Assembly: GCF_029840635.1 (NCBI RefSeq)
Contig: NZ_JAOCCU010000007.1
Coordinates: 1 to 64,000, forward strand
DNA from: Mitsuaria sp. GD03876
Lineage (GTDB): Bacteria > Pseudomonadota > Gammaproteobacteria > Burkholderiales > Burkholderiaceae_C
Direction: 5' to 3'
DNA: 64,000 nucleotides
A model generated the notes under the pieces. That model saw only the letters and a program-made list of their open reading frames with translations, did no database searches and was not told the origin of the DNA. Shown one piece after another: positions 8,257 to 15,974 of the stretch (positions are counted from its first letter, which is position 1; every line of letters starts with the position of its first letter). Both the position numbers and the translations under genes were made by a program.

Positions 8257-8802
8257 TCAGGCCGCGCCGAGGCGGATGTCGGCCGCCTTCGCCGCGCTCA
8301 TCGCCGGGCCGAAGCTGGTGAGGTTGCGCAGGATCAGCGTGTGGTGCTCGATGATCTGCGGCGCCGTGAGGTCGCCGTTGGCGATCGTCGTGTGGCCGTC
8401 CTCGACCAGCGTCACGCCGTAGCCGGCGCTCAGCGCGCGGCGGGTCGTCGTGTCGACGCAGAAATCGCTCTGCGCGCCGCACACGACCAGATGGTCGACG
8501 CCCAGGCCCTTCAGCACCGCGTCCAGGTCCGTCTTGTGGAACGAGTCCGGTGAGGTCTTGAACACGCGCCGGTCGTCGGCGTGCGCCTGCAGCCGGTCGT
8601 CGAGCTGCCAGCCCTCGCCGCCGCGGCGCAGCGGCTCCCAGCCATCCTCCTCGTGCTGCACGAACACGACCGGCGTGCCGGTCTCGCGCGCCCGCGCGAT
8701 CAGCTCGTTGACGCGGCCGATCACGGCGTCGACGTCGTGGCAGGCGTATTCGCCGGTGCACAGCGCGCGTTGGAGATCGATGATCAGCAGGGCAGTGGTC
8801 AT
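8257..8802 (-). CDS. Isochorismatase-like cysteine hydrolase
   Basis: The 181-residue protein starts at MTTALLIIDLQ; the upstream start at 8850 adds a poorly conserved leader. The catalytic triad of the isochorismatase/nicotinamidase superfamily is visible: Asp9 (IIDLQ), Lys82 (FKTSPDSF) and Cys115 (GAQSDFCVD). Family members hydrolyse nicotinamide, carbamoyl groups or isochorismate; this short version resembles generic cysteine hydrolases whose substrate is undefined. It is convergent with the Crp/Fnr gene and divergent from the epoxide hydrolase gene. Confidence 0.9.
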   Translation of the reverse strand: MTTALLIIDLQRALCTGEYACHDVDAVIGRVNELIARARETGTPVVFVQHEEDGWEPLRRGGEGWQLDDRLQAHADDRRVFKTSPDSFHKTDLDAVLKGLGVDHLVVCGAQSDFCVDTTTRRALSAGYGVTLVEDGHTTIANGDLTAPQIIEHHTLILRNLTSFGPAMSAAKAADIRLGAA

Positions 8803-9062
8803 GGGGCGAGGTCGTGGTTGACGGGGAAGCGGCCAGCATACGGCCGGCATCTGACGCGGCCGTTCGTCATCGCGGGTCCTCGCGGGTCATCGCGACGGGA
8901 CGGCCGCGCGGGACCGAAGCGTATGCCTGTGTATCCGGGGCGGGTCCGCACACAGGAGTCGACCAATCGACGGGGTCGATGACATCCCGTGGATACGCCA
9001 GGCCGATGGAATGCGTTCCGTGCCGAATCCCGGCTCGCTCGAACCCACTTCCACAGCGCCCC

Positions 9063-10385
9063 ATGAAAGCCAAGCACCACCTCCTGGCCGCCACCGCCGC
9101 CGCCATCGCCAGCACCTTCAGCCTGATCCTGATCCCGCTGCCGGGCCATGCGCAGACGCCCGCCGCGAGCGCCTCGTCCGCCGTCCAGCTCGACGGCGCC
9201 GAGGACACCGCGATCCGCCCCTTCACCGCCGCGATCCCGCAAGCCGCGATCGACGACCTGCGCCAGCGCATCGCCGCGACGCGTTTCCCCGACCGCGAGA
9301 CGGTCGGCGACCGCTCGCAGGGCGTGCAGCTCGACGGCTTCCAGTCGCTGGTCCGCTACTGGGGAACGGACTACGACTGGCGCAAGGCGGAAGCGACGCT
9401 CAACGCCTACCCGCAGTTCGTGACCCGCATCGACGGGCTGGACATCCACTTCATCCACGTGCGCTCGAAGCATCCCGGCGCGCTGCCGTTGATCGTCACG
9501 CACGGCTGGCCGGGCTCGGTCTTCGAGCAGCTCAAGATCATCGATCCGCTGGCCAATCCGACGGCCCACGGCGGCCGCGCCGAGGACGCCTTCGACCTCG
9601 TCATCCCGTCGATGCCCGGCTACGGGTTCTCCGGCAAGCCGACCGGCACCGGCTGGGGCCCGGAGCGCATGGCCCGTGCCTGGGACGTGCTGATGAAGCG
9701 CCTGGGCTACACGCGCTACGTGTCGCAGGGCGGGGACTGGGGATCGGTCGTCGCGCAGGCGCAAGGCCGGCTGGCACCGCAGGGGTTGGTGGGCATCCAC
9801 GTGAACATGCCGGCCACGGTGCCGTCGGACATCGCCGCCGCGCTGAAGGCCGGCAAGCCCGCGCCGGCGGGTCTCTCCGCGAAGGAGAAGGCCGCCTACG
9901 AATCGATGAACCGCCTGTACACGCGCGGCGGGGGCTACGCCGGGATGATGGTCACGCGGCCGCAGACGCTGGGCTACAGCCTGTCGGACTCGCCGTCGGG
10001 CCAGGCCGCGTGGATCTACGACAAGTTCGCCGACTGGACCTACAGCGGCGGCGTGCCGGAACGTTCGCTGTCCCGGGACGAGATGCTGGACGACATCTCG
10101 CTGTATTGGCTGACCAACACGGGAACGTCGGGCTCGCAGCTCTACTGGGAGAACAACACCAACAACTTCAACGTCGTCGAGCAGCGGACCCGCGAGATCA
10201 AGGTGCCGGTGGCGGTGACGGTGTTCCCGGGCGAGATCTACCAGGCGCCCCACTCGTGGGCGAAGAAGGCCTACCCGACGCTGAGCTACTTCCACGAGGT
10301 CGACAAGGGCGGCCACTTCGCCGCCTGGGAAGAGCCGGAACTCTTCGCGCGGGAACTGCGCGCGGCGTTCAAGCCGCTGCGTTGA
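9063..10385 (+). CDS. Exported epoxide hydrolase (alpha/beta fold, EHN domain)
   Basis: 440 residues with a Sec signal peptide (hydrophobic 8-26, likely cleavage after GHA, residue 30), so probably periplasmic. An N-terminal epoxide hydrolase domain (about 52-165) precedes the alpha/beta-hydrolase core. The oxyanion motif HGWPGS is at 147-152, the nucleophile is Asp225 in GGDWGS, and the catalytic His is His418 (KGGHFAAWEEP). Epoxide hydrolases open epoxides to diols through an Asp ester intermediate. The start at 9063 is chosen for the signal peptide; in-frame upstream starts run through non-coding sequence. Monocistronic; followed by an AT-rich dyad. Confidence 0.93.
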   Translation: MKAKHHLLAATAAAIASTFSLILIPLPGHAQTPAASASSAVQLDGAEDTAIRPFTAAIPQAAIDDLRQRIAATRFPDRETVGDRSQGVQLDGFQSLVRYWGTDYDWRKAEATLNAYPQFVTRIDGLDIHFIHVRSKHPGALPLIVTHGWPGSVFEQLKIIDPLANPTAHGGRAEDAFDLVIPSMPGYGFSGKPTGTGWGPERMARAWDVLMKRLGYTRYVSQGGDWGSVVAQAQGRLAPQGLVGIHVNMPATVPSDIAAALKAGKPAPAGLSAKEKAAYESMNRLYTRGGGYAGMMVTRPQTLGYSLSDSPSGQAAWIYDKFADWTYSGGVPERSLSRDEMLDDISLYWLTNTGTSGSQLYWENNTNNFNVVEQRTREIKVPVAVTVFPGEIYQAPHSWAKKAYPTLSYFHEVDKGGHFAAWEEPELFARELRAAFKPLR

Positions 10386-10420
10386 TGTGTGATCCGGTGG
10401 CGGAGTCGAGTCATTGCGAA

Positions 10421-10442
10421 GATAAACATTTTTGTTTAATCT
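10421..10442. promoter_or_regulatory. AT-rich inverted repeat after the epoxide hydrolase gene
   Basis: A run of A/T in otherwise GC-rich DNA. TAAACA, a TTTT loop and TGTTTA form a perfect 6-bp dyad extended by GAT/ATC with one bulge. It could be a weak terminator for the upstream gene or an operator/promoter for hicAB downstream. The sequence alone does not decide. Confidence 0.5.
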
Positions 10443-10493
10443 CGCTTGGCGTCTCGTGACCGATCGATGGAGATTCCTTCCCCGGAACTGACA

Positions 10494-10524
10494 GACGCCC
10501 CCACGATGGGGGCGTCGGCGTTTT
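10494..10524 (+). terminator. Rho-independent terminator upstream of hicAB
   Basis: GACGCCCCC, loop ACGAT, and GGGGGCGTC form a 9-bp GC stem, followed by GGCGTTTT. Its position after the epoxide hydrolase gene and before hicA insulates the toxin-antitoxin pair from readthrough, or may act as an attenuator in the hicAB leader. Confidence 0.8.
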
Positions 10525-10594
10525 GAAGAGGGATGGATCGCCACAAGCGCTTGGGTTCTCGCCAGACTTCATGCCTCCCGATGCGAGGCACTTC

Positions 10595-10777
10595 ATGAAG
10601 GCGAGCGAGTTCAAGCGATGGTTGCAGGCGCAAGGCGCGACGTTCGTCGAGGGAGGCCGGCACACCAAGGTGTTCCTGAACGGATACCAGTCCGTGATTC
10701 CCCGCCATCCGTCGAAGGAGATGAGAGAAGGCCTGCGGATGGCGATCCTTTCGCACCTTCGGATTCCACGAAAGTGA
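10595..10777 (+). CDS. hicA: HicA-family mRNA interferase toxin
   Basis: A 60-residue double-stranded RNA-binding-fold toxin. Start MKASEFKRWLQAQG; the catalytic His lies in GGRHTKVFL, followed by the PRHPSKEM basic segment typical of HicA. HicA cleaves mRNA and is neutralised by HicB. An upstream in-frame start (10523) would add 24 residues overlapping the terminator region and is not favoured. The hicB start codon is 8 bp downstream, with an in-frame GTG overlapping this stop (GTGA). Confidence 0.92.
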   Translation: MKASEFKRWLQAQGATFVEGGRHTKVFLNGYQSVIPRHPSKEMREGLRMAILSHLRIPRK

Positions 10778-10785
10778 GCCAGTCA

Positions 10786-11214
10786 ATGCTGCTGCGATAT
10801 CCAGCTCGAATCACGCCGGACGAGGACGGATTCCTCGTGGTGTTTCCGGACATTCCCGAGGCGGTCACCGGGGGCGACACCCTGGAGGATGCCCTGGAGA
10901 TGGCGGCGGACGCCCTGGCGACCGCCATGGATTTCTACTTCGAGGACAAGCGTCCTGTTCCCGAGCCCTCCCGGCTGAAGCGTGGCCAGGTGCTGATCGA
11001 CCTGCCACCGAGCATCGGCGCGAAGGTCCTGTTGCTGAACGAGATGTTGGCGCAAGGCACGCGCAACGCCGATCTCGCGCGCCTCATGAACGTCCGGCCG
11101 CAAGAGATCAATCGGCTGACCACGCTGAAGCACCCGACCAAGATCGACACGATCGCGGTCGCATTGAAGGCATTGGGGAAGCGGCTCGAACTGAGCCTCG
11201 CGGACGCTTGTTGA
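10786..11214 (+). CDS. hicB: HicB-family antitoxin with C-terminal HTH
   Basis: 142 residues: an N-terminal HicB partial RNase H fold (about 1-70; MLLRYPARITPDEDGFLVVFPDIPEA, then GDTLEDAL) and a C-terminal Xre-like DNA-binding domain (about 85-140; NADLARLMNVRPQEINRL). Neutralises HicA and represses its own promoter. ATG 10786 matches family N-termini; a GTG at 10774 overlapping the hicA stop would add four residues and fit translational coupling. Confidence 0.92.
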   Translation: MLLRYPARITPDEDGFLVVFPDIPEAVTGGDTLEDALEMAADALATAMDFYFEDKRPVPEPSRLKRGQVLIDLPPSIGAKVLLLNEMLAQGTRNADLARLMNVRPQEINRLTTLKHPTKIDTIAVALKALGKRLELSLADAC

Positions 11215-11233
11215 GGCCCGAGGCGTTCGCGCC

Positions 11234-14209
11234 TCAGAACTTGTAGTTCACCACCACCCGCAGCGCCCGGTTGTCTCCCCGGGCGCTGTTGGGCTTGTCG
11301 AGGTTGAGGTTGTCGCCGCCCAGGCGGTTGGCCGGCGCGCCGGCCGCCGGGGCGTTGCCGATCCAGTCGTCGAAGCCGTTGTAGTTGTCGGCGCCGAACA
11401 CGTTCAGCACGTCCAGCCGCAACCCGACCTCCTGCTGACCCCACTTGAAGCGCTTGCCCACGCTGATGTCCACCTGCCGGTAGCTCGGCGATTCGCCCTC
11501 TTGCAGGAAGCACTGCGGCGTGCCGCCGAGGCAGTTCGTCAGGCGCCGCGGAAAGCCGCTCGCGTACGTGCCCTTGGCCGAGAACGTCAGCCCCCACGGC
11601 AGCAGCTTGTCCGTCATGAAGGCGCCCACCAGCCGGTGCCGGTCCACCAGCGTGCTCGGGTTCCAGCCGCGGCCCGCGCGGCCGTAGGTCCAGTCGAAGG
11701 TGTCGTTGCTCCACTGCAGGTTGGTGGTCTTGGCGTCGCTGTAGGTGTAGGCCAGCGTCGCCGTCCAGCCGGAACTCGCCGTGTACGGCTTCTCCGCCTT
11801 CACGAAGATCGAATCGGTCCGCGTCCGGCCGATCGAATCGCCCAGCACCAGTTGCCCGTAGCCGTTCGGCCCTCCCCACAGCGGATCGATGCCCGACTGC
11901 TGCGCGAATCCGCCATTGGCGTCGCGGTTGCCGCTGAACCAGACGAACTGGTTCTTCGCCTCGATCCGGCTGATCGCGATCTCGCCGTTCCAGCTCGGCG
12001 TCAGCGCCTGGCGCAGCCCCAGGCTGAACTGGTCCGCGTAGGGCATCTTGAGATCGTTGCGGATCAGCCAGATCTCGCCGGCGGCGGCCTGGTTCTTCTG
12101 CAACTCGTCGAGCGCGTGGTTGGCCATCGTGCGGTCGTAGCTGCGGCCGTAGCCGCCGAAGACCACCGACTTGCGGTCGCCGAAGACGTCGTAGGAGAAC
12201 CCGACCCGCGGCGCGAAGGCGTTCTTGAACGCCCGGCGGGAATTGCCGTCGCTGATGTATTGCGAGATGTCGATGCCGCCCTTGGCCAGCGACTGCGCGT
12301 AGGTCTGTCCCGGCGGCGGCGTGAGGCCGTAGCGCGCCACGTCCGGCGCCATCAACGCCGCGATCCGGTCGGCCGGCGTCGCGTAGCCGTTGTTGAGCAT
12401 GTTGTCCTCGTAGTCCCAGCGGATGCCGAGGTTGAGCTCCAGCTTCTCGGTGACGCTCCAGTCGTCTTGCAGGTACAGCCCCCACTGCTTGTTCTTGAAG
12501 TTCGCCACCGCCGGCGCCGCCGCGCGCGTGATCCGGCACTGGTCACTGGAGGTGCCGTTGTTGGACACCGTCGTGCCGGTGCAGTTCGCGCCGTCCCAGT
12601 AGGGCAGGCCGGTCGTCGTGTCGATCAGCGTCTCGACCCGGTCGACCGAGTTGGCCGTGCCGCTCAGGTCGTAGCGCATGTCCTTGAGCTTCACGCCGCC
12701 CTTGATCACGTGGTCGTCGAGGCCGGTGAAGGTCAGTTCCTCCGAGAAGAAGGTGCCGCGCTGCTGGCGCCGTTGCGCGTCGGGCGAGCCGCCGTCCAGG
12801 ATCACGTCCTGCGACGTCGTCAGCACCTGCGGCGACGCGGTCGAGACCTTGTAGCGGACCAGCGGCGAGTCCGCCGCCGAGCGCGGATTCCAGACGTAGT
12901 CCTCGTAGCCGACGCGCGCCTCGCTGAGCCAGTCGCCACGCGACCACTCGTGCTTCAGGTCGACGCGCGTCTCGTCGTTGCGGCGCTCCTTGTCGTTGCC
13001 GGGCAGCGAGAGGTTGCGGTCCTCGGCGATGCGGTCGGTCTCGCGGCGCAGCCGCGCGCTCAGCGTCAGCCGGTGCTCGTCGTTGAGCTGCGCGTCGAGC
13101 TTGCCGAACAGCAGGTCCTCGTGGAACGGATCGACCTGGCTGCCTCGGCGCGCCCGCAGCCCCGGCACGATGCCGGCGTCGGGCAGCTTCTCGAAGTTCT
13201 GCCCGGCGATCTGGCGCGAGTCCTCGATCCGCTTGCCGTCGTAGGCGACGAAGAAATGCAGCTTGTCCTTGACGATCGGGCCGCCGACGCTGCCGCCGTA
13301 TTCGTACTTCTCCGACGCGGGCCGCGGGATGCCCTGGCGCTCGCGCTCTTTCTCGAGCGCGTTCATGCCGCGCCAGTTGGTGCCGGTGCGGTCGGCGTAG
13401 ACCTCGCCGTGGAACTCGTTGGTGCCGGACTTCGTCACCGCCGTGATCGCGGCGCTGCTGACCTGGTCGAACTCGGCCTTGTAGTTCTGCGTCAGCACCT
13501 TGTATTCGGAGATCGCCGACTGCGGGAACGGGTTGCCGCGCGAGTTGTCCTGGCCGCTCAGCCCGCCGCGCAGGATGTTGTTCTTCTGCCCGACGCCGTC
13601 GATGAACACGTTCAGGTGGTCGAAGTCCTGGGCGCCGGACTGCACCCGGCTCAGGCCGCTGGCGTCGCTGGAGAAGGCCACGCCCGGCGCGAGATCGGCC
13701 GCGCTGAGGAAGTTGCGGGTGTTCTGCGGCAGCGCTTCGATCATCCGCTGCGACACGACGGTGCCAAGCTGCGAGTCCTTGACGCCCTGGCGGATCGCGG
13801 TGCCCTCGACGGTCACCTTGCCGAGCTGGACCGCCTCGCCCTGCGCCGGCGTGGCGGACGCCGCCGGCAGGTCGAGCGCGGCGCTTTCGCCGACCGACAG
13901 CGTGAGGCGCTCGGTCTTGAGCGGCGCGCCATCGGCGCCGGCGACGCTGACGATGTACTCGCCCGGCGCCAGGCCGACCAGCGCGTAGCGGCCGTCGGCG
14001 CGCGTGGCGGTGCGGTAGCGGGCGCCGGTGGCGCTGTTGGTCGCCGTCACGGACAGGCCGCCGGCCGACATGCCGGCGGGCGCGGTGACCAAGCCGCGCA
14101 CGGTCGCGCGGCTGACCTGGGCGTGGGAGGGGGACAGGGCGCCCGCGCCCAGCAGCACCGCGACCGCGATGGCGAGGGCGTGATGGGTCGCGCGGGAGGT
14201 CGCGGTCAT
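11234..14209 (-). CDS. TonB-dependent outer-membrane receptor with carboxypeptidase-regulatory-like domain
   Basis: 991 residues. A signal peptide (cleavage after SHA, about residue 30) is followed by a carboxypeptidase-regulatory-like beta-sandwich (about 33-110), a plug (about 135-260; SQRMIEALPQNTRNFLSAADLAPGV) and a 22-strand barrel ending in the aromatic VVVNYKF. This architecture matches Oar/OmpA-related TonB receptors, which import large substrates or act in envelope adhesion and protease-linked traits; substrate unknown. No TonB/ExbBD genes are adjacent. It lies 10 bp downstream of the L,D-transpeptidase gene on the same strand, so the two are probably cotranscribed. Confidence 0.9.
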   Translation of the reverse strand: MTATSRATHHALAIAVAVLLGAGALSPSHAQVSRATVRGLVTAPAGMSAGGLSVTATNSATGARYRTATRADGRYALVGLAPGEYIVSVAGADGAPLKTERLTLSVGESAALDLPAASATPAQGEAVQLGKVTVEGTAIRQGVKDSQLGTVVSQRMIEALPQNTRNFLSAADLAPGVAFSSDASGLSRVQSGAQDFDHLNVFIDGVGQKNNILRGGLSGQDNSRGNPFPQSAISEYKVLTQNYKAEFDQVSSAAITAVTKSGTNEFHGEVYADRTGTNWRGMNALEKERERQGIPRPASEKYEYGGSVGGPIVKDKLHFFVAYDGKRIEDSRQIAGQNFEKLPDAGIVPGLRARRGSQVDPFHEDLLFGKLDAQLNDEHRLTLSARLRRETDRIAEDRNLSLPGNDKERRNDETRVDLKHEWSRGDWLSEARVGYEDYVWNPRSAADSPLVRYKVSTASPQVLTTSQDVILDGGSPDAQRRQQRGTFFSEELTFTGLDDHVIKGGVKLKDMRYDLSGTANSVDRVETLIDTTTGLPYWDGANCTGTTVSNNGTSSDQCRITRAAAPAVANFKNKQWGLYLQDDWSVTEKLELNLGIRWDYEDNMLNNGYATPADRIAALMAPDVARYGLTPPPGQTYAQSLAKGGIDISQYISDGNSRRAFKNAFAPRVGFSYDVFGDRKSVVFGGYGRSYDRTMANHALDELQKNQAAAGEIWLIRNDLKMPYADQFSLGLRQALTPSWNGEIAISRIEAKNQFVWFSGNRDANGGFAQQSGIDPLWGGPNGYGQLVLGDSIGRTRTDSIFVKAEKPYTASSGWTATLAYTYSDAKTTNLQWSNDTFDWTYGRAGRGWNPSTLVDRHRLVGAFMTDKLLPWGLTFSAKGTYASGFPRRLTNCLGGTPQCFLQEGESPSYRQVDISVGKRFKWGQQEVGLRLDVLNVFGADNYNGFDDWIGNAPAAGAPANRLGGDNLNLDKPNSARGDNRALRVVVNYKF

Positions 14210-14219
14210 GGACCGCGCG

Positions 14220-15071
14220 TCAGGCCGACGGACCGGCCTGGGCGCGGCGCATCTGCTCGGCGAAGACCTGTTCCAGCGACTTCTTCTCCGGCAGCACGTA
14301 GACGATGCCGCCGCGCTTGCCGAAGGTCGGCCACAGCGTCTGTTCGAAGAACTTCACCGGCATGTTGATGCAGCCGAAGCTGATGCGGTTGTCCTTGGGC
14401 GTCGGCGAGGCCAGTCGCTCCAGCCGGCGCTCGGCCGGATTGGTCGGACGCACGCGATGCATCGAGACGGCGGCGTCGTAGTCGACCCACAGCACGTCCT
14501 CGTGCGAGGCGTTCTTGCCCGGTTGCGCCACGAAGCGGCCAGCCGGCGTCGTGCGCTCGGACGGCCGGACCTGCGCGATCGGGCGCAGGCCGATGCCCGC
14601 GACGCTGTCGTCGCCGGCCGCGTAGCCGAGCAGCACCGGCGTGGTCGCCTGGAGCTTGCCGTCGGCGCTGAACACCAGGACCTGCGCCTGGCGCTTGTCC
14701 AGGATCGCGAACGGCCGGCCGTTGTGGTCCCAGCCCGCCATCACCCACTGGGCGAGCTGGCGAGCCTGCTTGGAAATCTTCTTGGTCGATCCGAAATCGG
14801 CCTTGCCGGTCCGCGGCACTGGCGCGGGGGCTTGGGCGACGGGATGGACCGCGGGAGGGGAGGACACGTGCCGGGCCACCACGGGCGCCGGACGCAGCTG
14901 CTTCATCACGAAGGTCGCCGCCGGCCAGGCCAGCAGCGCGCCGGCCAAGCCCAGCGCCAATCCCTGCACCGCCCAGCCGGCGCGCTCCCTGACGGGTTCG
15001 GACATCCACGACGGCACCGGGGGAGGTGGCGGCGGATCGCCGAGGAAGTACCCGCTGGAGGCGCGCAGCAT
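14220..15071 (-). CDS. L,D-transpeptidase (YkuD domain), membrane-anchored
   Basis: 283 residues. A short Pro-rich cytoplasmic N-terminus (six consecutive prolines), one membrane segment (about 33-58), a Pro/Ala linker and a YkuD domain (about 115-265). The nucleophile is Cys234 in ISFGCINMP; the conserved upstream His is in SMHRVRPTNP. These enzymes form 3-3 cross-links in peptidoglycan or attach proteins to it. A loop of about 20 residues precedes the SxGC motif, as in the ErfK/SrfK branch. Adjacent to the TonB receptor gene, hinting at a shared envelope role. Confidence 0.88.
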   Translation of the reverse strand: MLRASSGYFLGDPPPPPPVPSWMSEPVRERAGWAVQGLALGLAGALLAWPAATFVMKQLRPAPVVARHVSSPPAVHPVAQAPAPVPRTGKADFGSTKKISKQARQLAQWVMAGWDHNGRPFAILDKRQAQVLVFSADGKLQATTPVLLGYAAGDDSVAGIGLRPIAQVRPSERTTPAGRFVAQPGKNASHEDVLWVDYDAAVSMHRVRPTNPAERRLERLASPTPKDNRISFGCINMPVKFFEQTLWPTFGKRGGIVYVLPEKKSLEQVFAEQMRRAQAGPSA

Positions 15072-15126
15072 GGGAAGCTTTCAGGTGTCTGGCTTACCGG
15101 GGTTGGCGGCGTTCAGCGCTCACCGA

Positions 15127-15504
15127 TCAGTTGCGGTCGGCGCGCGGGGCCGGGGTGCCGGCGCTGGTCGGCTCGGTCGGCAGCGGATCCTGCTGCGACT
15201 GCGGCTGCTGGTTCTGCCACTGGTCCGAGGACTGCGGCTGGGCCTGCTGCGACTGCGCTTCAGGTTGCGTCTGCTGCGATTGGGCGTTCGGGTCGGTCGA
15301 CTGGGTCGACTGGTCCGCCGGCGTCATGCTCTGGTCGGCGGGCGCCTGCTGCTCGGTCTGCGTCGCGGGGTACTGCTGTTCCTGCGTCGTCTGCGGCTGG
15401 GTCGACTCCGTGGAGTTCTCGACTTGCGCATACGCCAGACCCAGCACGCTGGCGAAAGCGGTCAGGGCCACGGCACCGGTCACGAGGGATTTGGTCGCGT
15501 TCAT
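15127..15504 (-). CDS. Exported Gln-rich low-complexity protein (125 aa)
   Basis: A signal peptide (MNATKSLVTGAVALTAFASVL, cleavage after AYA near residue 26) precedes about 100 residues dominated by Gln, Thr, Ser, Pro and Ala with recurring QSQQ, DQS and QPQ units. No Cys, almost no hydrophobic residues: expected to be disordered in the periplasm or outside the cell. A strong Shine-Dalgarno (AAAGGAGA) precedes the ATG. Function unknown. Confidence 0.75.
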   Translation of the reverse strand: MNATKSLVTGAVALTAFASVLGLAYAQVENSTESTQPQTTQEQQYPATQTEQQAPADQSMTPADQSTQSTDPNAQSQQTQPEAQSQQAQPQSSDQWQNQQPQSQQDPLPTEPTSAGTPAPRADRN

Positions 15505-15974
15505 TCAGTCTCTCCTTTGGGCTAAGGGGCCGATCGGCGAGATCGGTTAGGACCTACTGTGGACCGTCCGGGGGGAGGCGTCCGTGGGCTGATGGCGCGA
15601 GGTCCTGTAGGACAAACGGCAGGTTTCACCCCGATACATCCGCCGATGGTCCGGGGGCAATCGGCCTTCCCGGACGTCCTTCGCCCGACCCCCGGGAAAG
15701 TCCGCCCGTGTCCCCCGGTGTGTCCCTGATTGCGCGCGCCAATCGCCCGAAGTACGCGATCCGTATGCACCTACCGCCCAGCGCACGATAGGAACCGGCT
15801 GTCGGTTTCGTGCGATAGATGTCCGTTTGCTATGTGGGGTTGTCAGCGGATGTCAATGAGTTGCGTCAATATCGCGCCCGCCGTGAGCGTTCTGCGCCAG
15901 AAATTTCAACGCGAAACAAGTAAGCGAGCCCTAACGGCTCGACGCGGCCGCTACCCATTGATTGAGGAGGACCC
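15505..15974. other. 470-bp intergenic region upstream of oxlT
   Basis: No convincing gene. Local GC falls in the last 150 bp (15820-15920), as expected for a promoter region serving the antiporter gene; the Shine-Dalgarno GAGGAGG lies at 15964-15970. Short ORFs here have poor codon use. Confidence 0.5.
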
